The notes beneath the pieces are model-generated. The model saw only the letters and a program-made list of their open reading frames with translations. It had not been told where the DNA came from and made no database searches. Of a stretch of 16,573 bases of DNA, positions 1 through 7,265 are shown piece after piece; position 1 is the stretch's first letter, and the number at the start of each line of letters is the position of its first letter. This DNA is from an uncultured Polaromonas sp. GTDB taxonomy: Bacteria > Pseudomonadota > Gammaproteobacteria > Burkholderiales > Burkholderiaceae. A program made the position numbers and the translations under genes. The stretch lies in the NCBI GenBank assembly GCA_946479075.1, contig CAMLDT010000060.1, positions 1 through 16,573 of the forward strand. The letters are read 5' to 3'.

Positions 1-2370
1 ACCCCCGTTTCTCCTGCCAGCCTTGACCTCGGCATTGGCGGCATGACCTGCGCGTCCTGTGTGTCACGTGTCGAAAAGGCCCTGAAAAAAGTCCCCGGCG
101 TGCAGGACGCCACCGTCAACCTGGCCACCGAATCGGCACGGGTGGTGTATGCGCCCTCGGCGCAGATGGATGCGCAGATCCGGCGCGCGGTGCGCAGCGC
201 CGGCTATGAGCCGCGCGCGGCGGAGGCGGCGATGCTGGAAGACCTGTCGCCCTGGGCCGGCTTCCTGCCGGTGGCCATCGGCTTGCTGCTGTCGGCGCCG
301 CTGGTGGCGCCCATGCTGGGGGACCTGTTCGGCCGCCACTGGATGTTGCCGGCCTGGCAGCAGTTTCTGCTGGCGGCACCCGTGCAGTTCATATTGGGTG
401 CGCGCTTTTACAAGGCGGGCTGGCATGCGCTCAAGGCGCTGACCGGCAACATGGACCTGCTGGTGGCCATCGGCACCAGCGCGGGCTTTGGCCTGTCGAT
501 GTGGCTGTGGCTCAGCGCTGCACCCGGCGGTATGCCGCATCTGTATTTCGAAGCCTCGGCCGTGGTGGTGACGCTGGTGCTGCTGGGCAAGTGGCTGGAG
601 GCGCGCGCCAAGCGGCAGACCACGGTAGCGATACGCGCGCTGCATGCCTTGCGGCCCGACATCGCGCATGTGCTGCAGGCCACCGGCGAGGAAACCGACC
701 TGCCGGTGGCCGAGGTGCTGCTGGGCGACCGGCTGGTGGTGCGGCCCGGCGAGCGCATCCCCATGGACGGCGTGCTGCAGGAAGGCCAGACGCAGGTGGA
801 CGAATCGATGCTGACGGGTGAGCCGCTGCCGGTGACCAGGCAGGCCGGCGACAAACTCACCGGCGGCAGTATCAACGGCGACGGACGTGTGGTGCTGCAG
901 GTCAGTGCCGTGGGCAGCGAAAGTGTGCTGGCCCACATCATCCGCCTGGTGGAAGACGCACAGGCCGCCAAGGCGCCGATCCAGCGGCTGGTGGACCAGG
1001 TTTCGGCGGTGTTTGTGCCGGTGGTGCTGGCCATCGGCCTGCTGACCTTGCTGGGCTGGCTCTTTGTAGGTGCGGGGATGGAAACGGCGTTGATTCACGC
1101 GGTGGCCGTGTTGGTGATTGCCTGTCCCTGTGCGCTGGGCCTGGCGACGCCGGCGGCCATCATGGCCGGTACTGGGGTGGCGGCGAAAAACGGCATTCTG
1201 ATCAAGGACGCGCAGGCGCTGGAGCTGGCCCACAAGGTCGATACCGTCGCCTTTGACAAGACCGGCACGCTGACCATGGGTCGGCCGCGGCTGGTGGAAT
1301 TCATGCTGAACCCCGGCGACGACGAGGCAGAACAGCTGGCCATCGCCGCCAGCTTGCAAAGCGGCAGCGAACACCCGCTGGCGCGGGCCGTGGTGGCCGC
1401 CGCGCAGGAGCGCGGCATGACGGTGGCACCGCCCGATGGCCTGCGTGCCGTGCCCGGCCGCGGCAGCGAGGGCGAGGTCGGGCAGCGCAGCTACCTGATC
1501 GGCAGCCTGCGCTGGATGGACGAGCTGGGCGTGGACCTGGGCGCGCTGGCGCCGCACGCGCAGCGCCTGCAGGGCGAAGGCGCCACGCTGGCCGTGCTGG
1601 TGGAAAAGTTGGCCGTTCGGGCTGAGCCTGTCGAAGCCGAGTCCGGGCAGCGTGAAGAAACCCTTCGACAGGCTCAGGGCGAACGGTATGCGGTGCGCGC
1701 GCTGATGGCGTTTGCCGACGAACCCAAGGCCGGTGCCAAAGAGGCGCTGGCGGCGCTGCGCGCGCGCGGCATCCGCGTCGTAATGATCTCCGGCGACAAC
1801 CGCGGCGCAGCGCTGGCCATGGGTGCGCGTCTGGGGCTGGGCGCCGACGAGGTCATGGCCGAGGTGCTGCCCGGCGACAAGGCGGCCGCAGTCGCAGCGC
1901 TGAAGGTGGGGGGCCATGATTTTTCCGCCGGGCCGTCCCAAGGAAAAGCCGGCCCCTTTGTCTTCCCGTGGAAGGGGCAGCGCACCGCCGCAGGCTCGCG
2001 AAGCGACAAGCGTGGGGGCCATGTGGTCGTCATGGTCGGCGACGGCGTCAACGACGCCCCGGCGCTGGCGGCCGCCGATGTCGGCATGGCCATGGGCACC
2101 GGCACCGACGTGGCCATGCACGCGGCCGGCATCACCCTGATGCGCGGCGATGTGGCCCTGGTGGCCGGGGCGCTGGACATCTCGCACCGCACGGTGATGA
2201 AGATCCGGCAGAACCTGTTCTGGGCTTTTGCCTACAACGTGGCCGGCATCCCGCTGGCGGCGCTGGGCTTCCTGAGCCCGGTGGTGGCCGGTGCGGCGAT
2301 GGCGTTGTCCAGCGTCAGCGTGATCTCCAACGCCCTGCTGCTCAAACGCTGGAAGCTGCGGCGGGATTGA
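1..2370 (+). CDS. copA: Cu(I)-translocating P1B-type ATPase CopA, 5' end cut by window
   Basis: The protein exports cytoplasmic copper across the inner membrane using ATP. The frame is open from base 1, and the heavy-metal-binding strand leading into MTCASC begins before the ATG at 43, so the true start lies upstream. Numbering from that Met: one HMA domain (C3, C6), TM helices near 68-93, 105-123, 137-157, 167-185, 322-344 and 349-372, actuator TGE at 258-260, CPC at 361-363, phosphorylation site DKTGT from D405, SEHP with H444-P445, GDGVND at 666-671, then two C-terminal helices. The CPC motif, YN (731-732) in helix 7 and M753 with S756-S757 in helix 8 are the Cu(I)-ATPase signature, so silver/copper rather than zinc. 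Two stretches, about residues 524-548 and a 35-residue insertion near 625-660, are absent from normal family members and match repeat insertions at DNA level. The frame is intact, so the protein is probably still active (inference). Confidence 0.95.
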   Translation, partial: TPVSPASLDLGIGGMTCASCVSRVEKALKKVPGVQDATVNLATESARVVYAPSAQMDAQIRRAVRSAGYEPRAAEAAMLEDLSPWAGFLPVAIGLLLSAPLVAPMLGDLFGRHWMLPAWQQFLLAAPVQFILGARFYKAGWHALKALTGNMDLLVAIGTSAGFGLSMWLWLSAAPGGMPHLYFEASAVVVTLVLLGKWLEARAKRQTTVAIRALHALRPDIAHVLQATGEETDLPVAEVLLGDRLVVRPGERIPMDGVLQEGQTQVDESMLTGEPLPVTRQAGDKLTGGSINGDGRVVLQVSAVGSESVLAHIIRLVEDAQAAKAPIQRLVDQVSAVFVPVVLAIGLLTLLGWLFVGAGMETALIHAVAVLVIACPCALGLATPAAIMAGTGVAAKNGILIKDAQALELAHKVDTVAFDKTGTLTMGRPRLVEFMLNPGDDEAEQLAIAASLQSGSEHPLARAVVAAAQERGMTVAPPDGLRAVPGRGSEGEVGQRSYLIGSLRWMDELGVDLGALAPHAQRLQGEGATLAVLVEKLAVRAEPVEAESGQREETLRQAQGERYAVRALMAFADEPKAGAKEALAALRARGIRVVMISGDNRGAALAMGARLGLGADEVMAEVLPGDKAAAVAALKVGGHDFSAGPSQGKAGPFVFPWKGQRTAAGSRSDKRGGHVVVMVGDGVNDAPALAAADVGMAMGTGTDVAMHAAGITLMRGDVALVAGALDISHRTVMKIRQNLFWAFAYNVAGIPLAALGFLSPVVAGAAMALSSVSVISNALLLKRWKLRRD
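1613..1686. repeat. Palindromic repeat element inserted in frame in copA
   Basis: Inverted arms at 1613-1636 and 1663-1686 match at 22 of 24 positions, with a 26-base loop. The arms carry the core GAGCCTGTCGAAG and its complement. I recall this core as a very common dispersed palindrome in Comamonadaceae and other proteobacteria (memory, not searched). The translation contains AEPVEA and RQAQGER, peptides typical of this repeat read in frame. It lies between the nucleotide-binding domain and the strand leading to the FADE motif of the ATPase, where normal CopA proteins are shorter. Confidence 0.85.
1909..2023. repeat. 105-base in-frame insertion in copA flanked by 10-base direct repeats
   Basis: GGGGGCCATG occurs at 1909-1918 and again at 2014-2023, a period of exactly 105 bases (35 codons). 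Removing one repeat plus the interior gives [18 protein letters not shown], which reads as an uninterrupted canonical CopA P-domain. The interior holds inverted repeats: GGGCCG with CGGCCC, and GCCCCTT with AAGGGGC. The direct repeats look like a target duplication or recombination termini. It encodes no protein of its own and resembles a small non-autonomous repeat; the family is not identified. Confidence 0.8.
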
Positions 2371-2419
2371 ACTGGATCAAAAAGCATGGTCACTGGCAGT
2401 GCTGCGTGTGCACGATACA
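2371..2419. other. Short gap between convergent copA and iclR genes
   Basis: Forty-nine bases separate the stop codons of the convergent copA and iclR-type genes. The only structure I see is a short CACTG/CAGTG inverted repeat with almost no loop and no T-run, so no convincing terminator can be called. Confidence 0.4.
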
Positions 2420-3220
2420 TCACACATAAGGCATCCCCGTCACCATTTCCAGTAGCGCTGGCCCTACCTCGTTTTCCAGTTGGCCGGGCTTCACGGCCTG
2501 GGCACCCAGCACGCAATTGAAAACAAAGAGTTCTCCCCGCGTAGCGTGGCGGTAGGGAACGCCCACCGTACATACGTCAGGCCGATATCCCTTGTACGAA
2601 TAACAGAATCCCCGTGTACGCCATTCTTCGATCATCTCCTGTGCACCTGGCCCCCACTTGCTCCAGTCGTCTGGCGTCTTGATCCGGATCTCGTTGAGCA
2701 GGGTTTCCCGCTCCGCCACCGAGCAGCCGGCAAGGTAGGCGCGGCCATTGGCCGCGGCAATGATGGGGTGCGACATGCCGATGTCGGAATAACGCTGCGC
2801 CTGAATCGAGCGCGAACGGCTGGTCTCCACGTAGACGATGCTCAGCCTGTCCCTCATCCCCAGAGAGACCGAGCCACCCAGCTTTTCGGCCAGCTTGCGC
2901 ATCGGGGAGCGCACCACCTGCCGGAGCGGAATATTGGCTAGCAGCGGGTACGAGAGTGTCAGCACCGCTGTGCCGAGCTGGTACTTGCCGGTTTCGCGCT
3001 CAGGCCGAAGGTAGCCCAACTGCGACAGCGTGTACGTCAGGCGCGAGATGGTTGGTTTGGGCAGGCCGGTGCGGTCCGACAGTTCGCGGTTGCCCAGCAC
3101 TGGATGCTCGGGCGTGAAACATCGCAGGAGCTGCATGCCGCGGGCCAGCGTGGTGGCGAACTGACGGTCACCGGTGGTGTTATCGCCATCGGGTGAATGG
3201 TGAATAAGCGGTGTGGTCAT
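2420..3220 (-). CDS. IclR-family transcriptional regulator
   Basis: This is a 266-residue DNA-binding regulator, probably controlling the divergent tctC operon in response to its substrate or an intermediate. An N-terminal winged helix-turn-helix covers about residues 20-80 (LARGMQLLRCF, then ELSDRTGLPKPTISRLTYTL as recognition region, then LGYLRPE). The IclR effector-binding domain follows to the C-terminus (ANGRAYLAG, and FCYSYKGYRPDVCTVGVP in the ligand pocket region). I chose the ATG at 3218-3220 because the family begins close to this point and because the longer frame (to 3280) would run through the repeated operator. No clear ribosome binding site precedes any of the three possible Met codons, so the start is uncertain and weak or leaderless translation is possible. 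Divergent placement next to a catabolic operon is classical for IclR-type regulators such as PcaR or PobR. The effector is unknown. Confidence 0.9.
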   Translation of the reverse strand: MTTPLIHHSPDGDNTTGDRQFATTLARGMQLLRCFTPEHPVLGNRELSDRTGLPKPTISRLTYTLSQLGYLRPERETGKYQLGTAVLTLSYPLLANIPLRQVVRSPMRKLAEKLGGSVSLGMRDRLSIVYVETSRSRSIQAQRYSDIGMSHPIIAAANGRAYLAGCSVAERETLLNEIRIKTPDDWSKWGPGAQEMIEEWRTRGFCYSYKGYRPDVCTVGVPYRHATRGELFVFNCVLGAQAVKPGQLENEVGPALLEMVTGMPYV

Positions 3221-3225
3221 GATGG

Positions 3226-3261
3226 TCAGCATATTGAAACAGTGTTCAGCATATCGAAACA
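3226..3261. promoter_or_regulatory. Tandem direct-repeat operator between iclR-type gene and tctC
   Basis: TCAGCATATTGAAACA (3226-3241) and TCAGCATATCGAAACA (3246-3261) match at 15 of 16 positions and are exactly 20 bases apart, about two helical turns. That would place two regulator dimers on the same DNA face. The second copy reads GTTC, nine bases, GAAAC, giving weak internal dyad symmetry as expected for an IclR-type site. The pair lies just upstream of the regulator start and 59-94 bases before tctC, so it could control both directions. Binding is inferred from position and repetition only. Confidence 0.7.
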
Positions 3262-3266
3262 CTGGA

Positions 3267-3294
3267 TTCGCTGCCATCAACGCGCCGATACATT
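3267..3294 (+). promoter_or_regulatory. Possible weak sigma70 promoter for the tctC operon
   Basis: TTCGCT (3267-3272) and TACATT (3289-3294) are separated by 16 bases, directly downstream of the repeated operator. The -35 match is poor (3 of 6), which would fit a promoter needing the IclR-type activator bound just upstream. Start-site evidence is absent, so this is tentative. Confidence 0.3.
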
Positions 3295-3319
3295 GCCTCT
3301 AATCACAAGGAGACAAACC

Positions 3320-4294
3320 ATGATTCGACTCATTACTGTCCTCGGCGCGCTTTGCACCGCTGCAGCTACCCTCACCGCATCCCCGGCCACCGCTGCGGAC
3401 TACCCTGTTCGGCCGATCCGTCTGGTGGTGCCGTTCGGTCCCGGCGGCATCACGGATGTGATCGCGCGGCAGGTGGCCAAGGGCCTTGGCGACAAGCTGG
3501 GCCAGCAGGTCGTTGTGGATAACAAGCCCAGTGCCGGCCATATCGTCGCCATGCAGACCGTAGCCCAGGCATCGCCCGACGGTTACACCATTTTGCTGGG
3601 GTCCAACACCGGCTTCACGGTGGCGCCGCACATGTACAAGGGCCTGGGCTTCGACATTGGCGCCTTCCAGCCGATTGCGCCGATCAACACTGCGCCCACC
3701 GTGCTGCTGGCTCGCCCTGATTTCCCCGCCAACAATCTCACCGACTTCATCAAGATGGTGAAGGCCAGGCCCGGCGTCATGAACTACGGCTCGTTCGGAA
3801 TCGGCTCCAGCGCCCACTTGGGGATGGAAGCGTTCAAAAGCGATACGGGCATTCAGATCACGCATATCCCTTACAAGGGCGACGCGCCGGGCCTGCTGGC
3901 CCTGATGGCCAAGGAAGTCGATGTGGCCTACATCACGCTGTTCAGCGCCCAGTCGCGCATCAAGGCGGGCGAGTTCAAAGCCATCGGCACGCTGCAGAAC
4001 GAAAAGCTGGTTAACTTTCCCAATGTGCAGACCACCTTGGAGGCGGGCTCGAAGAATGCCGGCATGCCGGTCTGGATTGCTTTTTTTGCCACGCCTGGCA
4101 CGCCGGCCGACGTGATGAAAAAGCTGGAGGAGGCCACCCGTTCGGTGACAGCCTCCGCGGAGTTCAAGGATTTCCTGCGCAGCCGCGGCGCCGAGCCGAT
4201 GGAGATGAGCAACCAGCAGCTGATGCGTTTCATCCAGGACCAGTCGTCCAAGGTGGGCCCCATCGTCCAGTCCATCGGCTTGAAGCCCCAGTAA
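3320..4294 (+). CDS. TctC/Bug-family tripartite tricarboxylate transporter solute receptor
   Basis: This 324-residue periplasmic binding protein captures a carboxylate ligand. The start is the ATG at 3320, seven bases after AAGGAG (3307-3312). A signal peptide covers about residues 1-26 (MIRLITVLGAL, then alanine-rich, ending ATAA before DYPVRPI). The Bug-family landmarks follow: YPVRPIRLVVPFGPGG, DNKPSAGH, DGYTILLGSN, then MNYGSFGIGSSAHLGMEAF, ITHIPYKG and the PGTPADVMKKLEEA helix. The length is typical. No tctA or tctB membrane genes occur in the window, so it is an orphan receptor, a very common arrangement in Burkholderiales, where such proteins share a membrane unit encoded elsewhere. 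As first gene of a catabolic operon it probably binds the substrate degraded by the downstream enzymes. The ligand cannot be read from the sequence; an aromatic or heteroaromatic acid is inferred from the adjacent hydroxylase. Confidence 0.95.
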   Translation: MIRLITVLGALCTAAATLTASPATAADYPVRPIRLVVPFGPGGITDVIARQVAKGLGDKLGQQVVVDNKPSAGHIVAMQTVAQASPDGYTILLGSNTGFTVAPHMYKGLGFDIGAFQPIAPINTAPTVLLARPDFPANNLTDFIKMVKARPGVMNYGSFGIGSSAHLGMEAFKSDTGIQITHIPYKGDAPGLLALMAKEVDVAYITLFSAQSRIKAGEFKAIGTLQNEKLVNFPNVQTTLEAGSKNAGMPVWIAFFATPGTPADVMKKLEEATRSVTASAEFKDFLRSRGAEPMEMSNQQLMRFIQDQSSKVGPIVQSIGLKPQ

Positions 4295-4307
4295 AGGAAA
4301 CACGAGT

Positions 4308-5528
4308 ATGCGAGTCATCGTCGCCGGCTGCGGCATCGGCGGAGCGGCGCTTGCCCTGGCGCTGCGCAAATTCAACATCGACCATGTGGTGCTGGAACAG
4401 GCGCCGCGGTTTGAAGAGGTGGGCGCAGGCGTCCAGCTCAGCCCCAATGGTGTGGCCGTCCTGAAGAACCTGGGCGTGCACGACGCCCTGGCGCGGGTGG
4501 CGTTCCAGCCCAAGGACCTGTTGTATCGCGACTGGCAGACCGGCGAGGTGCTGATGACCAACCCGCTCATGCCGCAGATCAACGAACACTTCGGCGCGCC
4601 TTACTACCATGCACACCGCGCCGACCTGCTGGGCGTGCTGACCGAGGGTCTCAAGTCCGAGCACGTGAAGCTGGGCCGGAAAATCGTTTCGGTGGGGCAG
4701 AAGGGCGACAGGGTTTTCGCGACACTGACGGACGGCTCGGTGGAAGAGGGAGACGTGCTGATCGGCGCGGACGGTATCCACTCGCTGGTGCGCGGTCAGG
4801 TCTTCCAGGCCGATGCGCCGCAGTCCTCGGGCTGCGTCGCATGGCGCGGCATGGTCGATGCGCAGGAGGCAAAGCACCTGGGTATCAGCCCCTCAGCCCA
4901 TGTGTGGATGGGGCCTGGACACAGCGTGGTGACCTACTACGTCTCGGGCGGCCGCCGCATCAACTGGATCGCCATCGGCAGCTCGCCGGCCAACCGCAAG
5001 GAATCATGGTCGGCCACTGCCACCGTGCAGGAGGTGCTGGCCGAATACCAGGGTTGGCATCCGGAGGTGACCGAGCTGGTCAAGCTCACGCACAAGCCCT
5101 TTGTCACCGCGCTGTACGACCGCACACCGCTCGCCGCCTGGGTGAAGGGCCGCATCGCCTTGATGGGGGACGCGGCGCACGCCATGCTGCCTTACCACGC
5201 CCAGGGCGCGGTGCAGAGCATGGAAGACGCCTGGGTGCTGGCCCGCTCGCTGGACCAGGGCGAGAGCGATGTCGAAGGCGCGTTGCAGAAGTACCAGGTG
5301 CTGCGGCTGGACCGCGCCTCGCGGGTGCAGGCGCAGTCGCGCCTGGCCGAGAAGCGCTTCCACATGAGTGACCCGATCGAGGTGGCCGAGCGCAACGCAA
5401 AGTTTCGCAAGTACGACGCAAAACACACGGGCGGCTACCTGCCCCAGCAAGAGTGGCTTTTCGGTTATGACGCCGAAGCTGCTGCCCGGGGCACTGACGA
5501 CAAGTGGCGCGCGCTGCGGGCCTGGTAA
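4308..5528 (+). CDS. FAD-dependent class A aromatic-ring monooxygenase
   Basis: This 406-residue cytoplasmic flavoprotein hydroxylase uses NAD(P)H and O2 to hydroxylate what is most likely an aromatic or heteroaromatic acid. The FAD/NAD-binding Rossmann motif is G7-C-G9-I-G11-G12, followed by an acidic E at the end of the second strand (VVLEQAP). The DG motif is GADGIHS at 153-159, and the GD motif is GDAAHAMLPYHAQGA from G287, with P295 at the flavin loop. The C-terminal WLFGYDA resembles what I recall from 6-hydroxynicotinate 3-monooxygenase and salicylate or 3-hydroxybenzoate hydroxylases, with YHAHRADLL in the usual HR-x-DL position. It starts 13 bases after tctC with AAAGGA as ribosome binding site. 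Which substrate is used, and whether it is the free acid or a CoA ester, cannot be told. No ring-cleavage dioxygenase is encoded in the window. Confidence 0.92.
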   Translation: MRVIVAGCGIGGAALALALRKFNIDHVVLEQAPRFEEVGAGVQLSPNGVAVLKNLGVHDALARVAFQPKDLLYRDWQTGEVLMTNPLMPQINEHFGAPYYHAHRADLLGVLTEGLKSEHVKLGRKIVSVGQKGDRVFATLTDGSVEEGDVLIGADGIHSLVRGQVFQADAPQSSGCVAWRGMVDAQEAKHLGISPSAHVWMGPGHSVVTYYVSGGRRINWIAIGSSPANRKESWSATATVQEVLAEYQGWHPEVTELVKLTHKPFVTALYDRTPLAAWVKGRIALMGDAAHAMLPYHAQGAVQSMEDAWVLARSLDQGESDVEGALQKYQVLRLDRASRVQAQSRLAEKRFHMSDPIEVAERNAKFRKYDAKHTGGYLPQQEWLFGYDAEAAARGTDDKWRALRAW

Positions 5529-5549
5529 GAACGACAAGGAAGAACCGAC

Positions 5550-6347
5550 ATGGCATACGAACACATCCTCTACGCGGTGAAGGACGGCGTGGCCCGCCTC
5601 TCGCACAACCGGCCCGAGGCGCGCAACGCCGAAAGCCAGGGCCTGCTGGAAGAGCTGGACCAGGCGCTCAAGGCCGCAACGGCCGACGACGCGGTGAAGG
5701 TCATCGTCATCGACGGCAAGGGCGCGCATTTCTCGGCCGGCCACGATTTGAAGGAGGCGGCCGCAAAGCGCAGCAACTTCACGGTGGAGCAGCGCTGGGC
5801 TTTCGAGGAGCGCTATTACCTGGGCTACGCGATGAACATCTGGGATTGCCCCAAGCCCACCATCGCGCAGGTCAACGGCGCCTGCATCGCGGGCGGCTTC
5901 ATGGTGGCGAACATGTGCGACCTGATTGTTGCCTCCGACGATGCGTTCTTCTCCGACCCGGTGTGCCAGACGCTGGGCGCGGCGGCGGTGGAAGTGCTGA
6001 TCCACCCTTGGGTGATGGGCGCGCGCAAGGCCAAGGAATTTCTCTTCATGGGCAGTCGCCTGACGGCCCAGGAGGCGCAGGCCGTCGGCATGGTCAACAA
6101 GGTGGTGCCGCGGGCCGAGCTGGATGCCGAGGTGGACCGCATGGCCGCGCGCATGACGCTGGCCGATCCGTTCGCGCTGCGGCTGGTCAAGCGCTCGATC
6201 AACCGCGGGTTGGACATGCAGGGCCTGCGTGCCGCGGTCAACGCGCATTTCGACACGCACCAGCTCAGCCACCTGTCCGAAGGCTTCCAGCGCAGGCGTG
6301 TGGAAGGCCTGGCCAACGCCATCGACCGCACACCGGCCAGGGCCTGA
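5550..6347 (+). CDS. Crotonase-fold (enoyl-CoA hydratase/isomerase family) protein 1
   Basis: This 265-residue member of the crotonase superfamily probably acts on an acyl-CoA. The start at 5550 follows AAGGAAG (5536-5542) by seven bases. The CoA-binding and oxyanion-hole regions are clear: HFSAGHDLKE at 60-69, and NGACIAGGFMVANMCD with G115-G116. The two classical hydratase glutamates are missing: by alignment to the GGGCELAMMCD and GQPE patterns of rat mitochondrial hydratase they are M118 and V138. The FSAGHDLKE variant also occurs in hydratase-like proteins without known hydratase activity. It may therefore be a hydrolase, decarboxylase, isomerase or ring-modifying enzyme rather than a hydratase. 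The 21-base gap after the monooxygenase supports the same transcript and perhaps successive steps. Confidence 0.9.
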   Translation: MAYEHILYAVKDGVARLSHNRPEARNAESQGLLEELDQALKAATADDAVKVIVIDGKGAHFSAGHDLKEAAAKRSNFTVEQRWAFEERYYLGYAMNIWDCPKPTIAQVNGACIAGGFMVANMCDLIVASDDAFFSDPVCQTLGAAAVEVLIHPWVMGARKAKEFLFMGSRLTAQEAQAVGMVNKVVPRAELDAEVDRMAARMTLADPFALRLVKRSINRGLDMQGLRAAVNAHFDTHQLSHLSEGFQRRRVEGLANAIDRTPARA

Positions 6348-6350
6348 GCC

Positions 6351-7265
6351 ATGTCGCAGCAGCAGCTAGCGCCTATCGTCGAAGGCTTCCGCCGGCTATA
6401 CACCGGCTGGGCGTCCGGCGGCGCGGGCATTGCGCAGATGCGCAGCGACTGGGATGCGTTCATCGCACCCACGAAGCTCGCAGCGGAAGTGGCCGATGTC
6501 GAAGCCAATGGCGTGGCGTGCCGCTGGGTCGCAGCGCCCGGTACGCGCGACGACGCGGCCATCGTGTTCTTCCACGGCGGCGGTTACCAGATCGGCTCGC
6601 TCGATTCGCACCACAACCTGATGGCGGCGCTTTCCGCCGCGGCGGGCTGCCGCGTGCTGGGTGTGGATTACCGCCTCGCACCGGAGAACCGGTTTCCGGC
6701 GCCGGTGGACGATGCGCTCTCTGCTTACCGCTGGCTCGCCAAACGCATGGCCACCGAGCGCATCACGCTGTGCGGCGATTCGGCGGGCGGCGGGCTGGCT
6801 GTCGCGCTGATGACGCTGCTGCGCGACAAGCACATGCCGCTGCCGGCGGCTGCCGTTGCCATGTCGCCCTGGGTGGACATGGAAGCGGGCGGGGCTTCGT
6901 TCGAATCCAACGCGGCGCACGACCCGGTGACCAACCGCCGCACTATCCAGCTGATGGCGCGCGCCTACCTGGGCCGTAACGGCAACCCGCGCGAGCCGCT
7001 GGCTTCGCCGGTGCATGCCAACCTGGCGCGGCTGCCGCCCCTGCTGGTGCAGGTGGGCAGCCACGAGGTGTTGCTGGACGACGCGCGCGCGCTGGTGGCA
7101 ACTGCCAGTGCGCAGGGCGTGGACGTGCGACTGACCGAATGGAAAGGCATGCCCCATGTATTTCAGTTGTTCGCGGGCCGGCTCGACGAAGCCGACGCGG
7201 CGATCCACGAAGCCGGGCAGTTCCTGGCCGTGGCAATGTCACAAGAGATGAGGAAGCAGGCATGA
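6351..7265 (+). CDS. Alpha/beta hydrolase, hormone-sensitive-lipase (family IV) type
   Basis: This 304-residue cytoplasmic ester or thioester hydrolase has the family IV oxyanion motif HGGG at 75-78, the YRLAPENRFPAPVDDA signature, and the nucleophile elbow GDSAGG with S144. The acid is probably E239 in GSHEVLLDD, with D243/D244 close by, and the base is H269 in GMPHVFQLF. No signal peptide is present. It begins three bases after the first crotonase gene and its stop overlaps the next start in ATGA (7262-7265), so translation is coupled. In the pathway it could open a lactone, hydrolyse an enol ester or release CoA from a product; the sequence does not decide. Family IV enzymes usually cleave short-chain esters, so a lactone or ester intermediate is a reasonable guess. 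There is no strong Shine-Dalgarno before the start. Confidence 0.9.
   Translation: MSQQQLAPIVEGFRRLYTGWASGGAGIAQMRSDWDAFIAPTKLAAEVADVEANGVACRWVAAPGTRDDAAIVFFHGGGYQIGSLDSHHNLMAALSAAAGCRVLGVDYRLAPENRFPAPVDDALSAYRWLAKRMATERITLCGDSAGGGLAVALMTLLRDKHMPLPAAAVAMSPWVDMEAGGASFESNAAHDPVTNRRTIQLMARAYLGRNGNPREPLASPVHANLARLPPLLVQVGSHEVLLDDARALVATASAQGVDVRLTEWKGMPHVFQLFAGRLDEADAAIHEAGQFLAVAMSQEMRKQA

Noticed and set aside
64..2187. Long minus-strand open frame opposite copA (707 codons)
   Set aside because: It mirrors copA codon structure in GC-rich DNA. The translation is rich in His, Gln, Arg and Gly with no domain, and copA on the plus strand has all its motifs.
2371..2419. Terminator between copA and the regulator gene
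   Set aside because: Only a 5-base inverted repeat with almost no loop and no T-run is present.
3221..3280. Longer start for the IclR-type regulator at 3280
   Set aside because: It would place the repeated operator inside the coding region and add residues before the usual N-terminus of the family; still not fully excluded because no start has a clear ribosome binding site.
3299..4582. 427-codon minus-strand frame opposite tctC and the monooxygenase
   Set aside because: Shadow of two well-supported genes with no motifs and composition bias.
5504..6979. 491-codon plus-strand frame across the crotonase and hydrolase genes
   Set aside because: Arg/Gly/Ala-rich with no recognisable family, overlapping two clearly real genes in another frame.
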